Translations under genes and position numbers: made by a program
Shown: in pieces, positions 16,357-24,826 of the stretch
Position numbering within the stretch: the stretch's first letter is position 1
Layout: each line of letters opens with the position of its first letter
The notes under the pieces: model-generated
Databases searched by the model: none
The model's input: only the letters and a program-made list of their open reading frames with translations
What the model was told of the DNA's origin: nothing
Origin: Micromonospora tarapacensis
Lineage (GTDB): Bacteria; Actinomycetota; Actinomycetes; Mycobacteriales; Micromonosporaceae
Assembly (NCBI RefSeq): GCF_019697375.1
Contig: NZ_JAHCDI010000004.1
Span: 2,405,324-2,469,323, forward strand
Direction of reading: 5' to 3'
Length of the DNA stretch: 64,000 nt

Positions 16357-17550
16357 TCAGTCGCGGTCGGGGTCGAGCCGGTGGTCGATGTACTCCCCGA
16401 GGTACACGGTGGTGAGCGGGACGCCTGCGATGTCCGGCACCTGCTCGGTCAGGACGCTGAGTTGGAGCCGTACGGCGTGTTCGGCCAGTCGGGGCGAGTG
16501 GGTGGCGCGTAGGCAGACCAGGTAGGTCTCGTGCCAGGTGACCCGGTAGCCGCCTGCGTCGGCCGCGGCGATGTCCGGGTCGCGGAATGTGGAGCTGACG
16601 GTGAGGGGCAGCCCGTATTGCGGGCAGGTGGCCGAGGCGTCGCGTCGGAGCCGGTAGGCGGCGAGCCGGGCGGTGGCCGGGGTGTCGGCGGTCACGGTGA
16701 CCGGGATGGCGGTGGTGATCTCGTACAGGTGTGCGTGTGGCAGCCCCGGCAGGCCGAGGTCGCGTAGCAGGTCGTCGACCAGGCCGTACGGTGCGTGCCT
16801 GCCGGGCTGGTCGTCGATGTCCCCGGCGAGGAGCACCTCGATCAGCTCCGCCCGGATCTGCCGGACCAGGTACTGCCACGAATCGACCGCGAGCCGCCGC
16901 GCGGTGCGCGCCTCGATGATGCTGATGGGGCCGTAGCCCGGCGGCGGGGTGTACGGCTGGTGCGGGGCGTCGGTGTCCACGTTCAAGTCGACCGGCGTGT
17001 CCGGGTCGGGTTCGACGTGTACCCCTGTCGCGCTATCGAGGTCGGCCTTGGCGCCAGGCAGTTCGGCGAGCGCGGCGAGCAGCGTGTCGACCGCCTCCGT
17101 CCGGGCCAGGTAGCCGGCCTCGGCGCGCACGGTGGCGATGACCGCCGGCTGACCCCAGACGTCGTAGCTACGGTTGCCGGATTCGTCGCGTCCGCCGGTG
17201 GCGAGCGCCTGCGGCGGCTGTTGGAACGTGACGGCCGTGGCCGGGCCGAGCGCCTGGCGCACGGCCTGGTGCAGGTCGTCGCGGAACGCGGCGACCGCCC
17301 GGTCCAGGCTGGTGGAGGTGACCCGGCGGCGGAGGTTCACGGTGAGCTGCACGGTCCACATCTGCGGCAGCGGCGGTAGGTCGGCAGCTTTCAGGACGCG
17401 GCAGGCGACGTCGAGGCCGAACAGCCGGGCGCGTACGAGCGGGATCAGGCGGCGGCGCAGCTCGACGCCGAGGGCGTGGGTCACGTGCCGCCAGGCGGTG
17501 GCCTCGTCGCGCACGACGTCGGCCGCGGGGGGACTGGTGTGGGAGGTCAT
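16357..17550 (-). CDS. Hypothetical protein, paralogue of the 20322 gene product
   Basis: The 397-residue product ends YLGEYIDHRLDPDRD and shares with the 20322 protein a YRVTW..YLVCLRA block and a VTVTADTPATARLAAYRLR block. The shared order of motifs shows that the two are diverged copies. It is predicted soluble with mixed strands and helices. It forms a single-gene cassette between two stem-loops. Function is unknown. Confidence 0.6.
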   Translation of the reverse strand: MTSHTSPPAADVVRDEATAWRHVTHALGVELRRRLIPLVRARLFGLDVACRVLKAADLPPLPQMWTVQLTVNLRRRVTSTSLDRAVAAFRDDLHQAVRQALGPATAVTFQQPPQALATGGRDESGNRSYDVWGQPAVIATVRAEAGYLARTEAVDTLLAALAELPGAKADLDSATGVHVEPDPDTPVDLNVDTDAPHQPYTPPPGYGPISIIEARTARRLAVDSWQYLVRQIRAELIEVLLAGDIDDQPGRHAPYGLVDDLLRDLGLPGLPHAHLYEITTAIPVTVTADTPATARLAAYRLRRDASATCPQYGLPLTVSSTFRDPDIAAADAGGYRVTWHETYLVCLRATHSPRLAEHAVRLQLSVLTEQVPDIAGVPLTTVYLGEYIDHRLDPDRD

Positions 17551-17602
17551 CTGTGGGTCTCCTGGTCTCCTGGTCTCCTGGTGGGAGGCGATGGGTGTGC
17601 GG

Positions 17603-17637
17603 ACAGCGGGGCGAGCCGTGACGGCTCGCCCCGCTGT
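17603..17637 (-). promoter_or_regulatory. Inter-cassette stem-loop
   Basis: Arms at 17603-17619 and 17621-17637 are perfectly complementary over 17 bases with one central base, giving about 15 bp with a 5-nt loop. It lies between the 17666 and 16357 genes. Confidence 0.65.
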
Positions 17638-17665
17638 GTGGGCTCATAAGGTGTTGCGCCCCGGG

Positions 17666-18025
17666 TCAGTCGGCCTTGATCCGGAGGAGCTTGTCGGCGA
17701 GCCATTCCCGGGCGTTGGGTAGGGCGATGACGTAGGACGCGTTGATCCGGGCGGCGTGGCTGAAGGTTCGCGGGCCGGCGAAGTCGAGGGCGGCCACGAC
17801 GACGAAGCCGCCGCAGTAGATCGGTTTGCGGACGCGGCCGACGAGGTCCGCGCCGAGGATGACGATCGGGCGGCGGCGGGTGTTGCGGCGGCCGTCCGGG
17901 ATGGACGCGGTGAACTCGAATTCGCATCCGGCGTGCTGTTCCACCCGGTGCAGCTCCTGGCGGATCCAGTGGCTGGAGGTGATGACGACGGTAGCCTTCC
18001 ACGCAGGTTTGGCAGCCATCGTCAT
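17666..18025 (-). CDS. Single-domain protein resembling the N-terminal region of Ssd/CpaE (TadZ)
   Basis: The 119-residue product contains RRPIVILGADLVGRV in its middle and RINASYVIALPNAREWLADKL at its end. This pattern resembles the pseudo-receiver region that precedes the ATPase in actinomycete septum-site-determining/TadZ proteins, where a similar stretch ends LP..WL. No P-loop is present. The Tad operon in this window has a TadZ-like ATPase (59026) without such a region, so the two could be separated parts. The start overlaps the DUF4192 stop (ATGA). The match is by eye and moderate. Confidence 0.5.
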   Translation of the reverse strand: MTMAAKPAWKATVVITSSHWIRQELHRVEQHAGCEFEFTASIPDGRRNTRRRPIVILGADLVGRVRKPIYCGGFVVVAALDFAGPRTFSHAARINASYVIALPNAREWLADKLLRIKAD

Positions 18026-19041
18026 GCCCGAGGTTCGATGTCGGACGGCGACTCGGAGCCGATGTCGGCGAGTGCCCGTTCGACATCCGCCGGGCTGATT
18101 CCCGCCTGCACCCCGTGCAGGATCAGACCGGCGAGTTCGCGCGACGGGTCGATGTGCAGGGCACGCTCGGTGGCCAGGGTGGCGATCATGCCGTCGCCGA
18201 GTTGCCACGCGGTGAGCGCGAGCAGGGTGGCCGGCGCCGGTACGAGGGGGTCCGGGGCTCGGCGGGTGACCTCGTTCCAGAACGCGAGGTGCCGTTCGTC
18301 CGGTTCGGCGTGGCCGGCGGCGAGGTCCCACACCGAAGGCCGGGCCAGTAGGACGAGGAGCCAGGCCACCTCGTCGTCGCCAAGCGCCGTGCCGGTGGCG
18401 TGCCGGATCAGGGCATCGGCGATGGCCGCGGCTGCGGCCTCGTCCACGGCGGCGTCATCGTGGATCAGCGGTTGCAGGCGAGCCGTCGCCCGGGTGACGG
18501 ACTGCCGCATCGCTTCGCCGCAGGCGGTATCGGCCGGGCCGAGCAGCGCCGCCTTGGCCGCCCGGTTCGGCAGGGCCACCATGCCCGCGAACGTCGCCTC
18601 GGCCGCGACCGACGACGACATGGGATCAAAGGGCGTGCCGCCGGGTGAACAACCCGCGTGGTCGCAGTCCAGGTGGAAGACGCGGCTGTCGGTCACCCGC
18701 AACCGCTGTCGCACGGACAGCCCGCCGGTCGTTAACAGGTCGGCGACCGTGCGCAGCGCCGGGTCGACGTGACCGGCGGCGCCGTACCCGACGAGGACGA
18801 CCTTGGCGTTCGGGTGGACTCGCCGCGTGACGTCGGCGAGGTGGCCACCCAGGTCGAGCAGGACGTCGCCACAGATGTCCGGGCCGGGCAGGTCCGTGCG
18901 GGCGGCGAACACGACGCGGTTGTCCGCGAAGGCGAGCACGACGATGCTGCCGTCGTCGGGCCGGAACCCGATCAGGTAGGGCACGACGGCGACGAGGTCG
19001 ACGTCGGTGCGGATCCGCAGCTTGGGTACGGGAGAGGACAT
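18022..19041 (-). CDS. DUF4192 family protein
   Basis: The 339-residue protein has the DUF4192 opening: RTDVDLVAVVPYLIGFRPDDGSIVVLAF, then a segment around VLVGYGAAGHVDP and the late WQLGDGMIATLATERAL. DUF4192 proteins are common in actinomycete plasmids and chromosomes, and no activity is established. It leads a coupled pair with the Ssd/CpaE-like protein. The ATG is preceded by GGAGAT. Confidence 0.85.
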   Translation of the reverse strand: MSSPVPKLRIRTDVDLVAVVPYLIGFRPDDGSIVVLAFADNRVVFAARTDLPGPDICGDVLLDLGGHLADVTRRVHPNAKVVLVGYGAAGHVDPALRTVADLLTTGGLSVRQRLRVTDSRVFHLDCDHAGCSPGGTPFDPMSSSVAAEATFAGMVALPNRAAKAALLGPADTACGEAMRQSVTRATARLQPLIHDDAAVDEAAAAAIADALIRHATGTALGDDEVAWLLVLLARPSVWDLAAGHAEPDERHLAFWNEVTRRAPDPLVPAPATLLALTAWQLGDGMIATLATERALHIDPSRELAGLILHGVQAGISPADVERALADIGSESPSDIEPRA

Positions 19042-19169
19042 GAGGGATCTCCTTTTGAAAAGGGGGGATTTGAGAAAGGTGAGTGCCGGGCGGTCGACGG
19101 GCCGGGGCTGTGCTGCCGGGCGGGCCAGGCACCGCTGTGGTGGGCTTGGCGGTGGTGGGCTCGCCGGTG

Positions 19170-19201
19170 GCGGGCGCAGACGGTCGAACCTCTGCGCCCG
19201 C
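19170..19201 (-). promoter_or_regulatory. Inter-cassette stem-loop
   Basis: An 11-bp stem (19170-19180 and 19191-19201) with a 10-nt loop can be extended by CCGGT/ACCGG. It lies in the 182-bp gap between DUF932 and DUF4192 genes. Confidence 0.6.
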
Positions 19202-19223
19202 TACCGGTGTCGAGCGCGATCGG

Positions 19224-20198
19224 TCAGGCGGCCAGCACCAGGTCGAAGGCCCGCTTCTTGGTGGCGGTCACCGTGCCGTCGGCGAGGACCTTGTTGGCGC
19301 GGTGGTAGTCGCTGCGGGCGGGCTGCTTGTGGTCCAGCCACTCGGTGATGGCCTGGTAGCCGGCCCACGCGGTGCCGCGGATGTTGGCCTGGGTGGAGGC
19401 TTCCTCGAACAGGTAGCGCAGGTCCCGCTCGCGGCCCAGCTTGCGCAGGAACGCCGCTTCCTTGTCGTCCTCGTCCAGCGGCCACAGCTCGTCGGAGATG
19501 CGCTGGAGCTGGTCCCATTCGAGCTGCTTTTCGATCATCTTCTCGGCTTCGGCCTGGAACTGGTCCAGGTACACCGGCACCAGCTTCAGCGCGTCGCGGA
19601 CCTCGGTCAGCTTGCCCTCGATGTCGCCGGAGTGGCTGAACGCGTACTCGCCGACGTTGTCCGCGAACGCCGCCGCCTGGGTGTTGGCGCACACGATGCG
19701 GACCGGGGTGACCAGCACCCGGGCCAGCCGGGAACCGTCGTGCGAGGTGCACATGGCCAGATACAGGTCCATGGCGTCGATGCCGGCCACCATCATCGAG
19801 TCGGGCAGCTTCATCGTCACGAACACTTCCCGGCCGCCGCGCAGGCTGCCGGCGGTCTCGAAGTGGGCGCCGGTCGCATCGACGATGAAGTTCAACAGCC
19901 CGGCGGCCTGCTCGTTCTGCACGACCTGATAGGACTTGCCGACCATGCCGAGCACCTCCCGCCGGCCGGTCTTGGGGTGGATGCGGGTGGTGGCCCACCG
20001 GTTCGGCACGGCCGCGCCGGACGGCACGGTCTGCAGGGCTTCCTTGCGGACGTCCCAGCCGCCGAGGTAGGCGACGTCCATCACCTGCTGGGCGGTGAGA
20101 CAGTCGGTGGTGACGGTGCCGAGCCGGTGCCAGGCGTCGGTCCTGGCGGTGAAGAAGGCCGCGGATCCGTCGGTGAACTGTTCGATCTCGTGCGCCAC
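19224..20198 (-). CDS. DUF932 phage/plasmid-type protein
   Basis: The 324-residue protein from GTG 20198 (GAAGGGAG upstream) begins AHEIEQFTDGSAAFFTARTDAWHRLG, contains GMVGKSYQVVQNEQA and MCTSHDGSRLARVLVTPVRIVCANT, and matches the DUF932 family found in phages and plasmids. The biochemical role of the family is unknown; a link to recombination or replication is often suspected. It is a one-gene cassette between two stem-loops. Confidence 0.88.
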   Translation of the reverse strand: MAHEIEQFTDGSAAFFTARTDAWHRLGTVTTDCLTAQQVMDVAYLGGWDVRKEALQTVPSGAAVPNRWATTRIHPKTGRREVLGMVGKSYQVVQNEQAAGLLNFIVDATGAHFETAGSLRGGREVFVTMKLPDSMMVAGIDAMDLYLAMCTSHDGSRLARVLVTPVRIVCANTQAAAFADNVGEYAFSHSGDIEGKLTEVRDALKLVPVYLDQFQAEAEKMIEKQLEWDQLQRISDELWPLDEDDKEAAFLRKLGRERDLRYLFEEASTQANIRGTAWAGYQAITEWLDHKQPARSDYHRANKVLADGTVTATKKRAFDLVLAA

Positions 20199-20233
20199 GG
20201 CGGCGCTCCCTTCGGTAGTGGGGGAAACAGAGA

Positions 20234-20262
20234 CAGGCGCCACCCGGGTCGGGTGGCGCCTG
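20234..20262 (-). promoter_or_regulatory. Inter-cassette stem-loop
   Basis: Perfect 12-bp arms (20234-20245 and 20251-20262) enclose a 5-nt loop between the 20322 gene and the DUF932 gene. Confidence 0.65.
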
Positions 20263-20321
20263 CGTGGTGCCAAGGGGTGATGGGTTGCCCGGCCGCCAGC
20301 GGCGGCCGATGGTCGTGGATT

Positions 20322-21500
20322 TCAGTCGGTGTCCGGGTCCAGTCGCTGGTCGATGCCGTAGCCCTCGACGGCGCAGGTGAGGACCGTGTGGTGCTCGACC
20401 CCGGCCAGTGCCCGGTCCAGTTCGCCCCGGATCAGGGCTTCGCCGGCCGTGGCGGCTGCGGCGCGGTCGGGTTGGTCGCGCAGCCACACGTCGTAGACGT
20501 GCCGCCAGGTGACCCGCCACGAGCCGTCGACCTCGCCGAGGTCGGCGGTGCCCCAGCCCTGCGCCGTCCATGGCCGCCGCCGCTCGTGCGGTCCGCCGGT
20601 GGACTCCATCAGGTCGCGCACGCGGCCGTACGCCTCGTAGGCGGTGGCCGCGCGAACCCGCACCGTCATGTCCGCGGTGACCGTGACGGAGTAGGCCCGC
20701 GGCAGCCGGTCGAACCCGAGGTCGAGCAGGAACCGCTCGACCCGCTCGGCGGTCTCCTCGTACTCCCCGCCGATCTCCTCGGTGGCCAGGGCGTGGACCG
20801 CCCGGTGGCGGATCTTGCGCCGCAGGTCGGCGAGCGCCCCGGTGGCCGCGTCGCGAGCTTCGATCGCGGCGGCGAGGTCGTCGCTGGCACCGGGCAGGCG
20901 GACGGTCGCCGGTTGCGCGTCGGTGCCGGCGGTGTGGATCAGGTCGTCGGGTCCGTCGTAGACGTGCCAGGTCAGCCCGGTCAGCGTGACGTCCGCGTCG
21001 GCCAGCTCGGGCAGCCGGGCGTTCACCATGGTTTGCGCGTCGGTGATCGCGGCGGCCTGCGAGGCGGCGGTGACCGAAGTCCGGAGGCGGACCTGGACCG
21101 TGATCCGGTACGGGTGCACCTCGGGGTAGTCGTCCTCACCGGGGATGAGGGCCACCTCGACCACCCGCGTGGGCCAGACGGTCACCTCGGGCAGCAGCCG
21201 GTACAACTCGTCCGGCACATGGTGCCACGCCTCCTCGCGGGCCTCGTCTTCGTCGGTGTGCATCCGCGTGTACGACATCTGCCCGTCGGCGGACATCGTC
21301 AACTCTCCGGGCGGCGGCTCCAGCCCCCAGCCGGTGAGGGCGTCCGCGCAGCCGTCCCGGCAGATCTCTCCCGCCTCCCACGCGGCGATGAGCGCGCGGC
21401 GGGCCTCGGCGGCGAGCAGGTCGCGCTGTTCGACAGCGGCGATCGTCTCGGCGCGCAGGTCCCTGATCCGCGTCTGCGCGTCGCCGGTGCCGGCGGTCAT
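20322..21500 (-). CDS. Hypothetical protein, paralogue of the 16357 gene product
   Basis: The 392-residue product from ATG 21500 overlaps the stop of the gene before it. It has helical N-terminal residues, an internal YSVTVTADMTVRVRAATAYEAY block, WRVTWRHVYDVWLRD and the ending GYGIDQRLDPDTD. These last three blocks are shared with the 16357 protein. No known domain is recognised. Both genes belong to the same minus-strand block, which suggests an old duplication within the element. Confidence 0.6.
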   Translation of the reverse strand: MTAGTGDAQTRIRDLRAETIAAVEQRDLLAAEARRALIAAWEAGEICRDGCADALTGWGLEPPPGELTMSADGQMSYTRMHTDEDEAREEAWHHVPDELYRLLPEVTVWPTRVVEVALIPGEDDYPEVHPYRITVQVRLRTSVTAASQAAAITDAQTMVNARLPELADADVTLTGLTWHVYDGPDDLIHTAGTDAQPATVRLPGASDDLAAAIEARDAATGALADLRRKIRHRAVHALATEEIGGEYEETAERVERFLLDLGFDRLPRAYSVTVTADMTVRVRAATAYEAYGRVRDLMESTGGPHERRRPWTAQGWGTADLGEVDGSWRVTWRHVYDVWLRDQPDRAAAATAGEALIRGELDRALAGVEHHTVLTCAVEGYGIDQRLDPDTD

Positions 21501-21976
21501 CGCCGCACGGCCGAACGGCTGGTACGGCCGGTGGCGAGGTGGGCTTCCTTGACCAGCCCGGCGGACTCCTCCAGCCGGCAACTGGCGGTGGCCAACGCGG
21601 TGGTCAGCTCGGCGCGGTCGGTTCGCGGCAGGGCGGACAGGTCGGCTCCGGTGCCGGTGTCGACCTGGTGAGCCAGTCGGCCGCTGAGCTGCGCCAGATA
21701 GGCGAGCAGCAGGTTCACGCCGTTGAGCAGCCGGGCGAGCTGGTCGCCGTCGGCCACCGTGTGCCGGCCGTGTGGGACGGCGTCGGACAGGTGCTCGGCC
21801 ATGCGCAGCATGACCTCGACCGCCGTCGCGCAGTGTGCTGGGCTGACACCGGCCTCGGCGCCGAACAATGCGTCCAGCGTGAGCATCAGGTCAGGTGCCT
21901 GCGGCAGGCGCGGGGCGTCGGTCAGGCCGGTGAAGAAGTCGGCGTGGGTGATCAGGTACCAGGCGTTCTTGAGCAT
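21497..21976 (-). CDS. Hypothetical helical protein
   Basis: The 159-residue product starts at ATG 21976 behind a GGAGAG site and is predicted mostly helical, with AHCATAVEVMLRMAEHL and VNLLLAYLAQLSGRLAHQV. It leads a coupled pair. Upstream lies the region of CTGTCAG heptamers. No family is recognised. Confidence 0.6.
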   Translation of the reverse strand: MLKNAWYLITHADFFTGLTDAPRLPQAPDLMLTLDALFGAEAGVSPAHCATAVEVMLRMAEHLSDAVPHGRHTVADGDQLARLLNGVNLLLAYLAQLSGRLAHQVDTGTGADLSALPRTDRAELTTALATASCRLEESAGLVKEAHLATGRTSRSAVRR

Positions 21977-22004
21977 GCTGCTCTCCTTCGTTGGGCACGA
22001 CGAG

Positions 22005-22033
22005 GAGGGCGGCCACCGGTGGTGGCCGCCCTC
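22005..22033 (-). promoter_or_regulatory. Inter-cassette stem-loop
   Basis: Perfect 13-bp arms (22005-22017 and 22021-22033) with a 3-nt loop lie just upstream of the 21976 start on the minus strand. Confidence 0.65.
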
Positions 22034-22115
22034 GCGGAAACAGGGATGTGACGGGTCGCCACGCGCGCCGGTCAGGCGTGCGAGGTCAACACCGTGTGGG
22101 CAACGTGTGCTGGGG

Positions 22116-22310
22116 CTGTCAGCCCGAACGTCGGACGACCGACCCCGAAGGGTGGGCTGATGCCGGCGTACGGCAGGGCTGTCAGGTCAGCGAAGGGGTG
22201 GTGCGAAAAGGGTGTGCGCCGAGGCTAACTCGACGACCTGTCAGCCCAGGCCAGCCGTCCCGTGAGCGGCGCTGACCGGACCTGTCAGCGCCGCGTATGT
22301 GACCTGACAG
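22116..22310. promoter_or_regulatory. Cluster of five CTGTCAG heptamers
   Basis: In the 362-bp gap 21977-22338 the heptamer CTGTCAG occurs at 22116, 22179, 22238 and 22282, with its inverse CTGACAG at 22304. Several are followed by CCCAGG or GTCAG. No gene is seen in the gap. The clustering suggests operators or iterons that act on the genes reading left. Confidence 0.6.
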
Positions 22311-22338
22311 CCCAGGTCAGCGAGGGTGTGGGTAGGCT

Positions 22339-23232
22339 TCATCCGGCGGCGCCGGCCCGGGTTCGGTGGTGAACCGGAGCAGACCCGCGCCGCTTGCGGA
22401 GCACATACACATCCTCATGCGCGACGAGTGCGACGGGGATGCCGTCGGCCCGCGCCTTGCGTACGGCCATGAGCCCGAACATGTTGGCCCGGTGGACGAG
22501 TTGTCCGTCGCGGACGGCGGCGAGCATGGCGACGCACCGCTCCACCGGTTCGAGCCCCACGGACAGCGCCGCGGTGAACAGCTCGCCCGGCAGGTCGATC
22601 AGGTCGTCGGGAGTGCGCCGGACCGGGCGGCCGGTGAACACGAAGGTGCCGCCGGGGCGGAGCATCTCGACGCAGCCGGCCACGATCTGCCGCCACCCGT
22701 CCAGGAGCCGGTCCCAGCCCGCGTAGGCCAGGTTGCCGGCGCCCCGGTCGCCGTAGAGGTGGTCGCGTTTGTGGACCCGCTCGCCGGGTTTGGTGCGGAC
22801 CAGCCCGTGCGTTTTCCGTCCGTACGGCGGTGAGGTGACCACGAGGGACACCTTGCCGTGGGAGCTGGCCGGCAGCAGCGCGGCCACGTTCCTGGCATCG
22901 CCGCGGGCGACCTGCCCCCACGAGGTGTGCCCGTGCTCGGCGGCCAGGGTGAGGTTCGCCTGGGCCAGGGTGGTGAACGTCGCTTCGATGTCCACGCCGA
23001 TGCCGTCACGGCCGGACCGTACCGCCTCGACCAGCGTGGTGCCCGACCCGCACATCGGGTCCATGACGAGGTCGCCCGGGGCCGTGTACGCCTTGATGGC
23101 GTGCGCGGCCAGGTCGGGCAGCATCTTCGCCGGGTGCCGGGAGGTTTCCTCCACGTACCGGCCGCGCCGTTGGTCGCGGGCCGGTCGTTGGCAGGTCAGC
23201 CAGACCGAGGTGACGGGGAGTTGGTCAGCCAT
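22339..23232 (-). CDS. DNA methyltransferase, N4-cytosine/N6-adenine type
   Basis: The 297-residue protein from ATG 23232 has the target-recognition-free layout of a beta-class amino-methyltransferase. The SAM-binding motif is VMDPMCGSGTTLVEAVRSG (residues about 53-71) and the catalytic motif is VVTSPPYGRK (residues about 127-136), followed by LRPGGTFVFTGRP. TSPPY fits N4-cytosine or N6-adenine methylation. No restriction enzyme is next to it, so it may be an orphan that protects the element or regulates it. It overlaps the partner gene before it by 8 bp. Confidence 0.85.
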   Translation of the reverse strand: MADQLPVTSVWLTCQRPARDQRRGRYVEETSRHPAKMLPDLAAHAIKAYTAPGDLVMDPMCGSGTTLVEAVRSGRDGIGVDIEATFTTLAQANLTLAAEHGHTSWGQVARGDARNVAALLPASSHGKVSLVVTSPPYGRKTHGLVRTKPGERVHKRDHLYGDRGAGNLAYAGWDRLLDGWRQIVAGCVEMLRPGGTFVFTGRPVRRTPDDLIDLPGELFTAALSVGLEPVERCVAMLAAVRDGQLVHRANMFGLMAVRKARADGIPVALVAHEDVYVLRKRRGSAPVHHRTRAGAAG

Positions 23233-23815
23233 CGGCAGACCCCCGCAACGCGTCCTGCGAGCTTGAGAAGACAAGGACGTCGCTGTGCACGGAAAGGTGG
23301 GTGCCGCCGTCGCCGAGTTGCCCGCGCTGCCCGGTGAGGTCGTGCGCGGCCACGATGTGTTGGAGGTAGGTCAGCCCGGCCGCGCGGGCGGCGGCGATGA
23401 GGACCTGATTGACGGTGAGTTCGGCGGCGCCGAGCACCATCGCGACGCAGCCGCCGGCCATCACCCGTTGGGCGCAGTCGGCCAGGAACGGCACCGGCTC
23501 GGTGCGCTCCAGGGGCCAGCCGGCCACGACGAGGGAAGCCCGGCGGATGTCGCCGGACAGATCCTGCGGGGTGTGCCGCGCGTGGCGGCGCCGGGCCGCG
23601 CGGGCGGCCCGAGCAAGCTGTTCGCCGCTGGTGAGGTCGAGGACCAGCCGGCGGCCGTGGGTGAAGTTGCGCACGAGGCGGTCGGCGAGGGTGATGGACA
23701 TGGTGTCGCCTGGGTGCGGGGCGGGCACGTGCCACACGGTGATCGGCACCGGCGGCTCGCCGGCAACGATGTCACCGACGGCATCCGGTGCGGGGATACG
23801 AATGGGTTCGGCCAT
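23225..23815 (-). CDS. Degenerate methyltransferase-like partner protein
   Basis: The 196-residue protein from ATG 23815 has a fold resembling the downstream methylase: HGRRLVLDLTSGEQLARAA in the SAM-site region, VMAGGCVAMVLGAAELT in place of the LRPGG strand, and AARAAGLTYLQHIVA near the end. The catalytic PPY tetrapeptide is missing. It could be a non-catalytic subunit or a specificity partner. It is first in the minus-strand block and starts next to the heptamer-rich control region. Confidence 0.6.
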   Translation of the reverse strand: MAEPIRIPAPDAVGDIVAGEPPVPITVWHVPAPHPGDTMSITLADRLVRNFTHGRRLVLDLTSGEQLARAARAARRRHARHTPQDLSGDIRRASLVVAGWPLERTEPVPFLADCAQRVMAGGCVAMVLGAAELTVNQVLIAAARAAGLTYLQHIVAAHDLTGQRGQLGDGGTHLSVHSDVLVFSSSQDALRGSADG

Positions 23816-24058
23816 GGGTGTGGTGGCCCCCGGACCAGGTTGGGCGTACTGACACTGCACAGACGCGACCTGTCAGGCGAGACGAACTCCCGGCCGACCG
23901 GTCAGGACCTGTCCGGGCGGGACCTGACAGCCTGCGAACCTGACGCGACCTAACCGGATCTGACAGAACCTGACAGCGGCCTGTGGTGACAGGTGCGGGT
24001 GTGCCAATGAGGGTCTTCGCCCCACACCCGGTGGGGCTGCTCTCCTTCAGGAGCCGCT
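23816..24058. promoter_or_regulatory. Divergent control region with CTGTCAG/CTGACAG sites
   Basis: Between the divergent genes at 23815 and 24059, CTGTCAG occurs at 23870 and CTGACAG at 23924, 23960 and 23970, with near-matches such as CTGTCCG and GTGACAG between them. The last two exact copies are 10 bp apart, one helix turn. A small stem (24019-24025 with 24031-24037) and the CAGGAG site of the 24059 gene follow. The layout fits a shared operator for both large blocks, or iterons of an origin. Confidence 0.6.
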
Positions 24059-24796
24059 ATGCCCCGCACCGCCCTGACCGTCGCCGAGGACGCCTTCCGG
24101 CTGCTGGTCTGCGAACCAGCACCCCTGGCCTTCGACGGCCGCCCGATCGACGGCCTACCCGACCGGCACATCCCCCTAGACGAACTGCGTACCCTGCTGC
24201 GGAGCCGGACGATGAGCCCTGAGACGTCCGACGCCGTCTGGCGTCAACTCGCCCACCAGGCCCGAGACTGGGGGCCGGCGTGGACCGTCGGCGCGGTCGG
24301 TGTCGCCCTGCCCGGCCTGACCCACCTCGCCGCTCGTCTGTCGAAGGGCCACGCGAAACTGGCCGACGACATCGACTCCGAACTGCTCGCCGCGTTCCTG
24401 CAGACGCTGCGCACCGACGACCTTCAGGCACCGCGGATCTGGCTGCGGCTGTGCTGGGCGGCGTGGCGGGCCGGGCTCAAAGCCCGCCGCCACGACGACC
24501 TGCTCGAACTACCACCGGACGTGCCGGTCGGATCCCGCACCCCGTACCGGCCCTACGGCCACCCGGACCTCGTCCTCGGCCGCGCCGTCGCCGCCGGCAT
24601 CATCACCGACGTACAAGCCGAACTGATCTCCTCCACCCGGCTCGGCGACGTCCTGATCGAGCAGATCGCCGCCGAATGCGGCCAGACCGGCGCGGTCGTG
24701 AGGATGAGGCGCAAGCGCGCCGAACGCAAGCTTGTGGCCGCTCTGAAGCAGGGTCAACTTGCCGTGCCCCGCCGGGTCGTGCCGGCCACCGCGTGA
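24059..24796 (+). CDS. Sigma-factor-like protein with C-terminal helix-turn-helix
   Basis: The 245-residue product ends with TDVQAELISSTRLGDVLIEQIAAE and MRRKRAERKLVAALK, which resembles region 4 of sigma-70 factors. A helical middle contains LLAAFLQTLRTDDLQAPRIWLRLCWAAWRAG, possibly a region-2 remnant. It is transcribed divergently from the methylase block and sits on the heptamer-rich control region, which makes it a candidate regulator of the element. The ATG has a CAGGAG site. Family assignment is tentative. Confidence 0.6.
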   Translation: MPRTALTVAEDAFRLLVCEPAPLAFDGRPIDGLPDRHIPLDELRTLLRSRTMSPETSDAVWRQLAHQARDWGPAWTVGAVGVALPGLTHLAARLSKGHAKLADDIDSELLAAFLQTLRTDDLQAPRIWLRLCWAAWRAGLKARRHDDLLELPPDVPVGSRTPYRPYGHPDLVLGRAVAAGIITDVQAELISSTRLGDVLIEQIAAECGQTGAVVRMRRKRAERKLVAALKQGQLAVPRRVVPATA

Positions 24797-24826
24797 CCTG
24801 CCGCGAAAGGGGTGCTCCGCACCCGG

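Noticed and set aside
19083..21671. 862-codon open frame on the plus strand
   Set aside because: It runs antisense to the DUF932 and 20322 genes, is Gly/Val/Arg-rich, and shows no domain; long antisense frames are common at this GC content.
22116..23976. CRISPR array from the repeated CTGTCAG units
   Set aside because: The repeats are only seven bases, irregularly spaced and in both orientations, with no cas genes.
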